From assembly GCA_016795545.1 (NCBI GenBank), contig JAEUGX010000045.1, positions 1 through 64,000 on the forward strand: DNA of 64,000 nt, in the 5' to 3' direction. Under the pieces are notes generated by a model, which worked only from the letters and a program-made list of their open reading frames with translations, had not been told where the DNA came from and searched no databases. This stretch comes from Opitutaceae bacterium. Lineage in GTDB: Bacteria; Verrucomicrobiota; Verrucomicrobiia; Opitutales; Opitutaceae. Below, piece after piece: positions 15,923-24,457 of the stretch (position 1 is its first letter; each line of letters opens with the position of its first letter). A program made the translations under genes and the position numbers.

Positions 15923-17322
15923 GGGAGTGGTGGCGGCGGCGGACGCTGCGGTTCCGCCTCGCGATCTGGTACGCGCTCGGCGGCGCGCTGCTCCTGAGCG
16001 GATTCAGCGCGACGCTCTACCTCTACGTGGCGAACGTCATCGCCCGGCCGCTGGACCACGAGCTCCGGCGCGACGTCGAGGCGGTGCGGGAGCGCCTGAC
16101 CACGGAGCCGGACGGCGGCCTGCGGTGGGACGGCGAGCCCTGGGCCGGGGAACGGCCGGCCGCGGCGGATCAGCCCTGGTTCGAGGTCTGGTCGGCGGCC
16201 GGCCAGCTGATCGGCCGCACCTGGTCGCTCGACGCGCGGACGCTGGACCGGCTGCCCGCCGCCCCGGTCGCCGGCCGCGAGACGCTGTCCATTTATTCCG
16301 TGCGCGACGACACCCGGCTGCGGGTGCTGACGACGCCGCTGCGGCCCGGCGAGGCGGCGGGCCCGATGCTGCGGGTGATGCGCATCCACGAGCCTGCCGG
16401 CGAGGCCCTCGGGGCGCTCCGGTGGATCATCGTCATCGCGCTCCCGGTGGTCATCACCCTGCTGGTCGCCGGCGGCTGGCTCATCACCCGCCACTGGCTG
16501 TGGCCGCTGCACGCCATGGTGGCCGAGGCCGAGCAGATCACCGCCGACGACCTCGGGCGGCGGCTGACGGTGGCCAACCCGCATGACGAGCTGGGGCGGC
16601 TGGGCGGGGTGTTCAACCGCACGCTGAGCCGGCTGGAGGACTCCTTCCAGGCGCTGGACCGTTTCGTGGCCGACGCGTCGCACGAGCTGCGGACGCCGCT
16701 GACGACGCTGCGCAGCGTCGGCGAGGTCGGCCTGCGGCGCGGGCGGACGGCGGAGGAGTACCGCGAGATCATCGGCAGCATGCTGGAGGAGGCCCAGCGG
16801 CTGCGGCTCCTGATCGACCGGCTGCTGGAGCTGGCCAATGTCGAGGGCGGCGCGCGGACCGTGCACCGGGAGGAGGTGCGGCTGGACGAGTTTGTGGCGG
16901 CCTGTGCGGCGGAGGTGGGCATCCTCGCGGAGGCCAAGAACCAGCGGATCGAGCTGGCGGTCGTGCCGTGCCGCACGCGCACCGACCCCGTCCTCGTCCG
17001 CCAGGCGCTGCAGAACCTGATCGAAAACGCGATCAAGTACAGCCCGCTGGGCGGGACGATCCGGGTCGGGGTCGAGGCGCGCGCCGGCTGGCTGGAGGTG
17101 ACCGTGGCGGACCAGGGGCCCGGCATCGCGCCGGCGCATGCGGCGCGGATCGCCGACCGTTTCTTTCGCGTGGACGATTCGCGGGTGCGCGGCCGGGGCG
17201 GATTCGGGCTGGGCCTGGCGATCACGAAGGCCTACATGCACGCGCTCGGCGGCACGCTGGATTATGCCCCGGCGCCGGGCGGCGGCAGCGTGTTCCGGCT
17301 GCGGCTGCCAGCGGAGGGCTGA
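15919..17322 (+). CDS. HAMP-domain sensor histidine kinase
   Basis: A 467-residue kinase. The layout is an N-terminal membrane helix (about 13-40), a periplasmic sensor region of about 125 residues, a second helix (about 169-190), HAMP, HisKA with His255 in 'DASHELRTPLTTLRS', and a HATPase domain ('NLIENAIKYSP', 'VADQGPGIAP', 'GFGLGLAIT'). It looks like the heavy-metal/CusS-like class of OmpR-linked kinases, but the sensor region gives no ligand. The GTG at 15919 overlaps the regulator's TGA, so it is in the same operon. Convergent with the PfkB gene; the 224 bases between contain nothing I recognise. Confidence 0.92.
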   Translation: MREWWRRRTLRFRLAIWYALGGALLLSGFSATLYLYVANVIARPLDHELRRDVEAVRERLTTEPDGGLRWDGEPWAGERPAAADQPWFEVWSAAGQLIGRTWSLDARTLDRLPAAPVAGRETLSIYSVRDDTRLRVLTTPLRPGEAAGPMLRVMRIHEPAGEALGALRWIIVIALPVVITLLVAGGWLITRHWLWPLHAMVAEAEQITADDLGRRLTVANPHDELGRLGGVFNRTLSRLEDSFQALDRFVADASHELRTPLTTLRSVGEVGLRRGRTAEEYREIIGSMLEEAQRLRLLIDRLLELANVEGGARTVHREEVRLDEFVAACAAEVGILAEAKNQRIELAVVPCRTRTDPVLVRQALQNLIENAIKYSPLGGTIRVGVEARAGWLEVTVADQGPGIAPAHAARIADRFFRVDDSRVRGRGGFGLGLAITKAYMHALGGTLDYAPAPGGGSVFRLRLPAEG

Positions 17323-17546
17323 GGCGCCCGCGAATGGCGCGGAGGGAGCGAATAGGGGAAGGGTGGAGGTCCGGAACACGCCCGCCCCTGGCATCTCCGA
17401 GCCCGTAACGCTCACCGCTCAAGCCTTGAACCCACTCGCTCCCCGCTGCAACGGCGTGAGTCCGTTGAGGCGAAGGAAGTAGGGGAGGTCTGAAGGCCTA
17501 AGTTCGGAAGTCTGCCGGGCGGTGGAGGAGGCGACTTTCGGTGATG

Positions 17547-18443
17547 CTAGTCGACGGGGAGGCCGGCGGAGTCGCAGGAGTAGGGCGGGGTGGCGCCGTC
17601 GCGGGCGGCGACAAATTCCCCGAGGCGGCAGGCGCGGGCCAGCGCTTTCGCGGGCGGCTCGCGATGCAGCAGGCGCCCCGCCAGCAGTCCGGCCAGGAAG
17701 GCGTCGCCGGCGCCGACGGTGTCGCGGACGACGACGGGGCGGGCGTCGGCCCAGTGCCAGCGGCCGTCGGCGAGCAGGCCGGCGCCGCGGGCGCCGGCGG
17801 TGAGGCAGACCGTCGGGCAGCCGTGCCGCTCCGCCAGCACGGCGGCCAGGCGGGCGGGATCGGCGGCCGCCTCGGTCTCGGCCAGGCGGGCCGCCTCGGC
17901 CAGGTTGAGCTTGAGCAGCGTGGCGCGGCTGGCCAGTTGGCGGACCAGCGGGAGGTCGTCGTGGGGCGGGCGGAGGTTGACGTCGAACACCCGCTCGGCC
18001 CCGGCCGGGATCACGGCGAGCAGCCGGTCGAGCGCCGCGCGGTTGAAGGCCGAGCGCAGCGCCAGCGAACCGAAGACGACGGCTTGGGCGCGGACGGCGG
18101 CGCGCAGGGTATCCTCGCCGATGCCGATCTGGTCCCAGGCGACGCTGGGCGTGATCTCGTAGCCGGCGTCGCCCGTGGCGCCCAGCGTGGCGGTGACATA
18201 GCCCGTGGGCAAGCCCTGGTGGCGGGTCAGGCCGTCCGTGGCGAGGCCCCAGTGGCGGAGACGCCGCACCAGCTCCTGCCCGAGCAGGTCGCGGCCGATG
18301 CCCGAGACGAGGTGGGCCGCGAAGCCGAGGCGGTGGAGATGGTAGGCGACGTTGAACGGCGCTCCGCCGGCAAAGATCCCGCGAGGCAGGAAGTCCCAGA
18401 GGATTTCGCCGAAGCAGACGGCGGTGGGTTGGGGCTCGGGCAT
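17547..18443 (-). CDS. PfkB-family carbohydrate kinase (fructokinase-like)
   Basis: A 298-residue ribokinase-fold sugar kinase. The N-terminus 'CFGEILWDFLPRG' and 'FAGGAPFNVAYHLHRLG' match PfkB signature 1. The C-terminal signature 2 is 'VVRDTVGAGDAFLAGLLAG', with the catalytic Asp in GAGD. Sequence pattern is closest to fructokinases, but substrate is uncertain. The frame is open a further 20 codons upstream; the ATG at 18443 is preferred because the fold begins right after it. It starts 13 bases after the symporter stop, forming a transporter-kinase operon for one sugar. Confidence 0.9.
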   Translation of the reverse strand: MPEPQPTAVCFGEILWDFLPRGIFAGGAPFNVAYHLHRLGFAAHLVSGIGRDLLGQELVRRLRHWGLATDGLTRHQGLPTGYVTATLGATGDAGYEITPSVAWDQIGIGEDTLRAAVRAQAVVFGSLALRSAFNRAALDRLLAVIPAGAERVFDVNLRPPHDDLPLVRQLASRATLLKLNLAEAARLAETEAAADPARLAAVLAERHGCPTVCLTAGARGAGLLADGRWHWADARPVVVRDTVGAGDAFLAGLLAGRLLHREPPAKALARACRLGEFVAARDGATPPYSCDSAGLPVD

Positions 18444-18456
18444 GATGACGTCCGGG

Positions 18457-20214
18457 TCAGCCGGACGTGGACGCAGCAGGAGGCAATCCGGAGCGAGGGG
18501 CAATATCTTCCCGGCTCGCGCGCCGCAGATCGTGCAGGAGCCAGGCGGTCAGCGGCAGCCAGGCTGCGCCGGCCCCGGCGACCGCGCCCCACTGGCCGAG
18601 GACCGCCCCCATGGGCAGGAGGAAGGTGAGCACCTGCCAGGCGAGGGCGACGACCACGCGCCGGAGGTCGAGCCGGTGTTCGGCCCGAACGGAACGCCGC
18701 CAGGCCGCGGGCCACCAGCCGAACGGGGCGACACGTTCGTAGAAGGCGGCCAGGACCGCCTGCGGGACCGGGGCGGTCAGGCCGGTCGCGACGAGGCTGG
18801 CGGCGAGCGAGGCGCCGGCGACCAGGAGGAAATTGGCGGCCTCGTTCCAGGCCGGCGGCGCGAGGAAATGCAGGCCCACGGCGGCGGCGAAGCCGGCGGT
18901 GATCCCCGCGGCGAAGCCCGCGCCGTTGAAACGCGACCAGTACCAGCGCAGCGCGAAGGGCACGAGGAAGGCGGGGAACAGCAGCATGACGATCCCCACC
19001 CAGACGTCGAGCACGGTGGCGCCGGCGGCGAGGGCGATGACCATGCCCGAGGCGACGATGAGGGCGGAGGCGCCGTAGCCGGCCCAGACCAGCTCGCGGG
19101 CGCCCGCGGAGGGCCGCCACGGCTCGTAAATGTCCTTCACCAGGTACGCGGCGCCGGCGTTGACGGTGCTGTCGAAGGTGGACATCGCGGCGGCGAGCAA
19201 GGCCGCGAGCATCAGGCCGCGGATGCCGGCGGGGAAATATTCGGACTGCAGCACGAGCGGCAGGATGCGCTCGGCCTCGGCGGCCGTGGTCGCCTCGAGG
19301 CCGAGGCTGACCGCCAGGATGGCGAACCCGACCACCATCGGCCAGCGGAAGGCGAAGAGCACGGTCCAGAGCATGCCGATCTTCTGGCATTCGGCGTCCG
19401 ACCGCGCGGCGTAGAAGCGCTGGGCCATGTACGCCGAGCCGGCGCTGCCGCCCAGGCCCTCGAGCACGCCCTTGGCCATCCACACGCAGAGGAACCAGCC
19501 AAACGCGGAGTACGGCGCCAGGCCCGGATCGGAGGCGAGGGGGAAGAAGCGGTTGAACTGGGCCCCCGGCCAGGCGGCGAGCAGCTCGGGCGTGACCTGC
19601 GCGGCGGCGACGACGGACAGGTAGACGGCGGCCCCGCCGATGATGCCGGCCTGGAAAACGTCGGTCCAGACGACGCCGTACAAGCCGCCGACCAGCGTGT
19701 AGGCGAAGGTGACCGCGGCCATGCCGAGCGTGCACTGGAGCGGCGAGAACGGCAGGAACTCGGCCAGGAAACGGCCGCCCGCAGTGAAGAAGAACACGGT
19801 CATGGCGACGGTGATGACCAGGTAGGTGAGTGCGGCGGTGAAGCGCGCCGCGCGCCCCTGCCGGCCGGAGCCGAAGCGGAGGAGCATCCACTCCGCGGTG
19901 GTCATCACGGCGCTGCGCCGGTGCCACTTGCCCATGAACGCCAGGAAGACGGCGATGGGCAGGACCACGCCGCCGCGCATCTCGATGAAGAAGCCGTGGA
20001 GCCCGTAGAGGTGGATGAGCGCCACCACCGTCATCGTGCCGGCGATGTCGAGGTTGCTCGCCATGCCGGAGGCGCCCAGCGCCCACCAGGGCATGGCGCG
20101 GCCGCCGAGGAAGTAGTGCTCGGGGCTCTGTCCGGCGCGCCGGGCGATGACGACGCCGATGACGGCCAGGGCGAACAGGTACGCCCCGATGATCGTGTAG
20201 TCGAGGGGGTGCAA
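18457..20214 (-). CDS. Sodium:solute symporter (SSS family), probably sugar
   Basis: A 585-residue inner-membrane protein with about 13-14 hydrophobic segments. SSS-family signatures include 'DYTIIGAYLFALAVIGV', 'GGRAMPWWALGASGMASNLD', 'YTLVGGLYGVVWTDVFQ' and 'GLMLAALLAAAMSTFDSTVNAGAAYLVKDIY'. The last holds the Ser/Thr Na+-site helix typical of Na+/glucose-like members. It is longer than the usual ~500 residues because of a C-terminal extension with extra helices. With the PfkB kinase downstream it probably imports a monosaccharide that is then phosphorylated. The MscS gene ends 10 bases before its start codon on the other side and is transcribed in the same direction. Confidence 0.9.
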   Translation of the reverse strand: MHPLDYTIIGAYLFALAVIGVVIARRAGQSPEHYFLGGRAMPWWALGASGMASNLDIAGTMTVVALIHLYGLHGFFIEMRGGVVLPIAVFLAFMGKWHRRSAVMTTAEWMLLRFGSGRQGRAARFTAALTYLVITVAMTVFFFTAGGRFLAEFLPFSPLQCTLGMAAVTFAYTLVGGLYGVVWTDVFQAGIIGGAAVYLSVVAAAQVTPELLAAWPGAQFNRFFPLASDPGLAPYSAFGWFLCVWMAKGVLEGLGGSAGSAYMAQRFYAARSDAECQKIGMLWTVLFAFRWPMVVGFAILAVSLGLEATTAAEAERILPLVLQSEYFPAGIRGLMLAALLAAAMSTFDSTVNAGAAYLVKDIYEPWRPSAGARELVWAGYGASALIVASGMVIALAAGATVLDVWVGIVMLLFPAFLVPFALRWYWSRFNGAGFAAGITAGFAAAVGLHFLAPPAWNEAANFLLVAGASLAASLVATGLTAPVPQAVLAAFYERVAPFGWWPAAWRRSVRAEHRLDLRRVVVALAWQVLTFLLPMGAVLGQWGAVAGAGAAWLPLTAWLLHDLRRASREDIAPRSGLPPAASTSG

Positions 20215-20224
20215 GGGGATGGGC

Positions 20225-20797
20225 CTAGGAGCCGGCGGCCGGCCGCGGGGCGTGCTGCTGGATCTGGTAGTCCAGCCCGACGGTCACGGTGCCGGCCCGG
20301 CGCTTGAAGATGCGCTGGAAGAAGGTGTTGTTGGGCACGAGCACGGTCTCGCCGGCGCTGACTTCGAGGGTGGTGAAGATGAGGCTCAGGTCGATGACGC
20401 GGCCGCGCACGTTCTCGGTCGGCAGCTCGATCTCGTCGCCGACGGCGAAGGGCTTGAAGGCGATGAGGACGAAGGTGCAGAGGAAATTGCTCAGGACGCT
20501 CCACACCGCGACGAACCCGATGGCGACCAGGCCGAGCACGGTCCCGAGCAGCGCGATGATCGTGCCGATCTCGAAGCCCCAGCGTCCGAGGATCAGGAGG
20601 CTCGCCAGGATGAGGATCGAGTAGCGCAGCATGATGCGCACCGGAGCGAACGCGAGGCGCGGCAGGTTGGCCCACTGCGCGAAGAGCAGGATGCGGCCGC
20701 GCAGCCCGAAGAAAAGGGCGAGCGCGACGGCCAGGATCAGCGCGGATTCGGCGAGTTTGGTGAGGAGTTCGCGGTCGAGGGCTTCCAGGTGGGTCAT
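20225..20797 (-). CDS. Short MscS-type mechanosensitive channel
   Basis: A 190-residue membrane protein with three probable helices followed by the MscS pore and beta domain: 'GFVAVWSVLSNFLCTFVLIAFKPF' then 'VGDEIELPTENVRGRVIDLS' and 'LVPNNTFFQRIFKR'. Classical MscS is about 286 residues. This protein stops soon after the beta domain and lacks most of the C-terminal alpha/beta cage. The ATG at 20797 is preferred over a TTG two codons earlier. It probably acts in osmotic-shock release, or may be a regulatory or degenerate version. Confidence 0.85.
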   Translation of the reverse strand: MTHLEALDRELLTKLAESALILAVALALFFGLRGRILLFAQWANLPRLAFAPVRIMLRYSILILASLLILGRWGFEIGTIIALLGTVLGLVAIGFVAVWSVLSNFLCTFVLIAFKPFAVGDEIELPTENVRGRVIDLSLIFTTLEVSAGETVLVPNNTFFQRIFKRRAGTVTVGLDYQIQQHAPRPAAGS

Positions 20798-20880
20798 GGG
20801 CAAGGACGGGCGCAGCGGCCTCCTGCCGACGCGCCCAAGCCACCCTAGGCGCCGCTCGCGGCGCGGGGCAACCGGGCCGG

Positions 20881-20898
20881 CCTGACATTTTCTTCAGG
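20881..20898. repeat. 18-bp dyad CCTGA-N8-TCAGG, copy 2
   Basis: CCTGACATTTTCTTCAGG lies in the 128-base gap between the hypothetical gene (stop at 20926) and the MscS start (20797), both minus strand. It matches the copy at 13824-13841 at 14 of 18 positions, including both arms. Confidence 0.45.
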
Positions 20899-20925
20899 CC
20901 GGGCGGGCGCCGGCGCCGGCCCGGC

Positions 20926-21414
20926 TCACTCCTCCTCTTCCCGGCGCCGGCGCCGGTCGACCTTCTCGACCTTGAACTCGTCCTTCGGCAGGACGTTGTC
21001 GGTCACGATCACGGAAACCGGGGTCTTCGTCTTCACCCAGAGATCGGCCTCCTTGAAATACTTGGCGCTGGCGCCCTCGAGCGCCTCGCCCACCGACTTG
21101 ACCGGCAGCAGCCGGCCGCGCTTCGAGGCGTTGAAGTCGTAGGCGCCCTTGAAGATCCGGTCGGTGGTGGAGTGGGGGCTGGCGTCCTCGGGGATCTGCA
21201 CGACCCAGCCGACCAGGTCCTGCTGCGGGAGCTTGCCCGCGGGGTCGGAGAGCAGGATGACGAACTGCTTCTTGGGCGCCGGAGGCTTGAGGTCGTCGTC
21301 GCCGGCGGGCTGCGTGACAATGTTCATCTCCTCGACGATCTCGCGCAGAAGCGAGGGCTCGAGCTTGTGCTTCTTCAGGATCTCGGCGACCTGGCTGACT
21401 TCGATTTTGGGCAT
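20926..21414 (-). CDS. Hypothetical protein, lineage-restricted type
   Basis: A 162-residue soluble protein I do not recognise by family. The N-terminus (about 1-35) is a helical segment 'VSQVAEILKKHKLEPSLLRE' that looks like a short UBA- or HTH-like bundle. A Pro/Asp linker follows, then a domain with 'KKQFVILLSDPAGKL', 'DLVGWVVQIPEDASP' and 'KTPVSVIVTDNVLPKDEF'. It ends in a charge-block tail of five Arg and four Glu. No signal or membrane segment. The ATG at 21414 (CCC-ATG context) is chosen over upstream in-frame starts, which would add an uncharacteristic Cys/Trp-rich leader. Function unknown. Confidence 0.7.
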   Translation of the reverse strand: MPKIEVSQVAEILKKHKLEPSLLREIVEEMNIVTQPAGDDDLKPPAPKKQFVILLSDPAGKLPQQDLVGWVVQIPEDASPHSTTDRIFKGAYDFNASKRGRLLPVKSVGEALEGASAKYFKEADLWVKTKTPVSVIVTDNVLPKDEFKVEKVDRRRRREEEE

Positions 21415-21544
21415 GGGATGGCGTGTAAGCGTCCACCAAACACAGGAATTGGCGCATTTGACAAAGGAAATTCCCGCCAAAACGAGTTTGCGTGCTTCGT
21501 CGGCCATGCCACTAGTGGATCGGTCATTTTCCGCCATCCCCCTC

Positions 21545-22225
21545 ATGAGCCCGCTCCCGCGTTTTAAGCGCGCTGTTGTCCTTGCGTCCATGCTGCTGCT
21601 CGCCGGCCGGTCCGGCGCGGAACCCGAAAAAGGAGGCTGGGAGGTGCTGTTCGACGGCCGCGACCTCGCGGCCTGGCAGGCGTACGGGAAGCCGTCGGGG
21701 CACGTCGGGTGGGTGGTCGAGGAAGGGACGCTGGCGTCGCGGCCGAAGTGCGGCGACCTGGTCTCGCGGGAGCTTTACGGTGATTTCGAGCTCGAGCTCG
21801 AGTGGCGGATTTCGCCCGGCGGCAACAGCGGCGTGATGTTCCGGGTCGACGACTCCGGGCCGCAGCCGTGGCACACGGGTCCGGAGATGCAGGTGCTCGA
21901 CGACCAGCGGCACAAGGACGGCAAGAGCCCGCTGACCAGCGCGGGCGCCCTCTACGCCCTTTATGCCCCGGCCCGGGCGGCGGCGAAGCCGGTCGGGGAG
22001 TGGAACGCGGTCCGCATCCGCGCGCAGGGCGCCCGGCTGCAGTTCTGGCTGAACGGCGTGCCGACCGTCGACGTCGAGATCGGCAGCGCCGACTGGAACG
22101 CCCGCGTGGCGGCGAGCAAGTTCGCCGACAAGCCCCGCTTCGGGCGGGTGGCGGCGGGCCGCATCCTGCTGCAGGACCACAAGGATCCGGTCTGGTACCG
22201 GAACATCCGCATCCGGCGCCTGTGA
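21545..22225 (+). CDS. Exported DUF1080 (3-keto-disaccharide hydrolase-like) protein
   Basis: A 226-residue protein with a signal peptide and one DUF1080 beta-sandwich. Motifs are 'WEVLFDGRDLAAWQAYG', 'DFELELEWRISPGGNSGVMFRV', 'GPEMQVLDDQRH' and 'GEWNAVRIRAQG', ending in 'PVWYRNIRIRRL'. Members of this family next to Gfo/Idh/MocA dehydrogenases have been shown in Bacteroides to cleave 3-ketoglycosides. Here it is followed 23 bases later by just such a Tat-exported oxidoreductase. I chose the ATG at 21545; another in-frame ATG at 21506 would lengthen the leader. Substrate unknown. Confidence 0.88.
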   Translation: MSPLPRFKRAVVLASMLLLAGRSGAEPEKGGWEVLFDGRDLAAWQAYGKPSGHVGWVVEEGTLASRPKCGDLVSRELYGDFELELEWRISPGGNSGVMFRVDDSGPQPWHTGPEMQVLDDQRHKDGKSPLTSAGALYALYAPARAAAKPVGEWNAVRIRAQGARLQFWLNGVPTVDVEIGSADWNARVAASKFADKPRFGRVAAGRILLQDHKDPVWYRNIRIRRL

Positions 22226-22248
22226 GCGGGCCGCGTCGATTTTCCGCC

Positions 22249-23589
22249 ATGAAGACCCCGCTCTCCCGCCGTTCGTTTCTCCGGCACACCGGCCTGGCCT
22301 CGGTCGCGGCTTTCGCCTTTCCCGCGATCCTGCGTTCGCAGGCGGCCGGCGGCGAATCGCCCAACGAGCGGCTGAACATCGCGTTTGTCGGGGTCGGCGG
22401 GCGCGGCAAGGCGGCCGTACGCGGGCTCAAGGACCACAACCGCGTGGTATTCTGCGACGTCGACCAGGACTATCCCGCTGAGATCTACCAGGAATACCCC
22501 GACGTGCCGCGCGTGCAGGACTACCGCCGGATGTTCGACCGTTATGCCAACCAGATCGACGCGGTCACGGTGTCGACGCCCGATCACATGCACTACCCGA
22601 TCGCGCTGGCGGCCCTGCAGCTGGGCAAGCATGTGTTCGTGGAGAAGCCGCTGACGCACACGATCTGGGAGGCCCGGCAGCTCGCGCGGCTGGCCGGCGA
22701 GAAGAAGGTGGCCACGATCATGGGCAACCAGGGGCATGCCAACGAGGGGCCGCGGCTGCTGAAGGAATGGATCGACGCGGGCGTGCTGGGCGAGGTGCGG
22801 GAGCTGCACAGCTGGACGGACCGCCCCATCTGGCCGCAGGGCGTCCGCGCGCCGGATCACTCGAAGTTCATCCCGGTGGTGCCCCCGTCGCTCGACTGGG
22901 ACCTCTGGCTGGGCGTTGCCGCGGAGCGGCCGTATGATCCGGCCTACGTGCCGTTCAAGTGGCGCGGTTACTGGGATTTCGGCACCGGGGCGCTGGGCGA
23001 CATGGGCTGTCACATCATGGACGGCGCCTTCTGGGCGCTCGGGCTGGACGCGCCGCAGCGCATCGCCGCGATCAGCGGACGGGCGAACGGCCTCAGCGCG
23101 CCCACGTCGTCGATGATCACCTTCGATTTCCCGGCGCGTGGGGGGCGGCCCGCGCTGCGCTGGACCTGGTACGACGGCGGCCTGCAGCCGCCCCTGCCGG
23201 ACGGCTGGGAGGCGGAGCGCAAGTTTCCGGAGAACGGGACCCTGGTCGTCGGAAGCAAGGCGACGGTGCTGGCGAACACGTACTACGACAGCGTGCGTAT
23301 CGTGCCAGAGGCGCGGATGCGGGAGCTGGCGCCGGCGCTGCCGGCCAAGACGCTGCCGCGCGTCGAGGGCGGGCATTTCGCCGAGTGGGTGCGGGCCTGC
23401 AAAGGCGGGCCGGCGGCCGGCTCCGATTTCCAGTATGCCGCCAAGCTCACCGAGCTCTGCCTGCTCAGCAACGTCGCGGTCCGCACGCGCCGGCCCGTCG
23501 AGTGGGACGCCGCGGCCATGCGGGTCACCAATCTGCCCGACGCCAACCAGTACCTCACGAAGCAGTACCGGGCGGGGTTCGGCGTGTAG
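22249..23589 (+). CDS. Tat-exported Gfo/Idh/MocA-family oxidoreductase
   Basis: A 446-residue NAD(P)-dependent oxidoreductase. A twin-arginine signal (SRRSFLRHTG) opens the protein. The Rossmann domain has 'IAFVGVGGRGKAAVRGL' and the family EKP motif in 'HVFVEKPLTH'. The C-terminal domain carries 'GALGDMGCHIMDGAFWALGL', with the Asp and His expected near the active site. Such periplasmic members oxidise sugars at C3 or act through bound NAD. It lies in one operon with the DUF1080 gene upstream, suggesting a two-step 3-keto route for breaking a glycoside. The coupling is inference from neighbours and family knowledge. Confidence 0.9.
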   Translation: MKTPLSRRSFLRHTGLASVAAFAFPAILRSQAAGGESPNERLNIAFVGVGGRGKAAVRGLKDHNRVVFCDVDQDYPAEIYQEYPDVPRVQDYRRMFDRYANQIDAVTVSTPDHMHYPIALAALQLGKHVFVEKPLTHTIWEARQLARLAGEKKVATIMGNQGHANEGPRLLKEWIDAGVLGEVRELHSWTDRPIWPQGVRAPDHSKFIPVVPPSLDWDLWLGVAAERPYDPAYVPFKWRGYWDFGTGALGDMGCHIMDGAFWALGLDAPQRIAAISGRANGLSAPTSSMITFDFPARGGRPALRWTWYDGGLQPPLPDGWEAERKFPENGTLVVGSKATVLANTYYDSVRIVPEARMRELAPALPAKTLPRVEGGHFAEWVRACKGGPAAGSDFQYAAKLTELCLLSNVAVRTRRPVEWDAAAMRVTNLPDANQYLTKQYRAGFGV

Positions 23590-23668
23590 CGGGCGGTTGC
23601 CGGGGCGCGGGGTAGGCGCGGCCGGGGAACGGGCTTGGCTTCGGTCCGGCCGGGCGGTTCCCTCGGGC

Positions 23669-24184
23669 ATGGGGCAGAATCTGGACGAGCTTTTCGACGT
23701 GGTGGACGAGCAGGACCGGGTGATCGGCCAGCTTGCGCGGCGGGAGGTGCATGCCCGGCGGCTGCGGCACCGGGCGGTGCATCTGCTCGTGCAGAATCGG
23801 GCGGGCCGGGTGTTCCTGCACCGGCGTTCGCTGCGGAAGGACCTTTTCCCCGGAGTCTGGGATTCGTCGGCTGCCGGGCATGTGGGCGCGGGCGAGGATT
23901 ATGACGGCACGGCCGTGCGCGAGTTGGCGGAGGAGCTCGGCTGCCGGCCGGAGCGTCCGCCCGAGCGCCTGTTCAAGATCGAGGCGCGCGAGGAGACGGG
24001 CCAGGAGTTCGTATGGGTCTATCGTGTGCAGGCGGAGGGGCCCTTTGTCCTGCAGCCCGAGGAGATCGAGTGCGGCGACTGGTTTGCGGTGGCGGAGATC
24101 GACCGGTGGCTGGCGCGGAGCCCGCAGGAATTCGCGCCGGCGCTGCTTTACCTGTGGCCGTGGGCGCGGCCGTGGTTCGTGTAG
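23669..24184 (+). CDS. NUDIX hydrolase (YfcD/Idi-like)
   Basis: A 171-residue cytosolic NUDIX protein. The Nudix box 'GHVGAGEDYDGTAVRELAEELG' region keeps the GX5EX7REXXEEXG residues that bind the catalytic metal. The opening 'LDELFDVVDEQDRVIG' and 'HRAVHLLVQN' resemble the YfcD/isopentenyl-diphosphate-isomerase-like branch. A pyrophosphohydrolase role on a nucleotide or diphosphate is likely; substrate unassigned. It is convergent with the small hypothetical gene at 24218. Confidence 0.88.
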   Translation: MGQNLDELFDVVDEQDRVIGQLARREVHARRLRHRAVHLLVQNRAGRVFLHRRSLRKDLFPGVWDSSAAGHVGAGEDYDGTAVRELAEELGCRPERPPERLFKIEAREETGQEFVWVYRVQAEGPFVLQPEEIECGDWFAVAEIDRWLARSPQEFAPALLYLWPWARPWFV

Positions 24185-24217
24185 GCGGCCCCGGGTGCTC
24201 CCCGGGATCCACCGGGT

Positions 24218-24457
24218 TCAGCGCGGGCGCTGGCTCAGGATGAACTCGAACTGCCTCTGGGAAAAGAGGCGGCGCGGGACGCGGCGCTCGGCCTCGGCGA
24301 TGAGCTTGTCCCAGTCGGCGTCCGTGGGCGGCCCGTAGGGCAGCCAGGAGCTGTGGTGGCCGTATTTTTTCGTCCAGGTGATGTTGCGGCCGAACACCTC
24401 GACGCACACCTGGTGCTTCTTGCCTTCCGCGTCTTTCTGCCACCAGCCGAATTCCAT
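24218..24457 (-). CDS. Small hypothetical protein
   Basis: A 79-residue protein, basic and aromatic-rich ('MEFGWWQKDAEGKKHQVCVE', 'ITWTKKYGHHSSW'), ending in 'LFSQRQFEFILSQRPR'. No membrane segment or signal is seen. The frame is open a further 39 codons upstream, but the GCC-ATG at 24457 is the natural start because the upstream part looks like random G+C-rich translation. It resembles small conserved proteins of unknown role; I do not assign a function. The 183 bases before it, up to the proC stop, contain nothing I recognise. Confidence 0.6.
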   Translation of the reverse strand: MEFGWWQKDAEGKKHQVCVEVFGRNITWTKKYGHHSSWLPYGPPTDADWDKLIAEAERRVPRRLFSQRQFEFILSQRPR

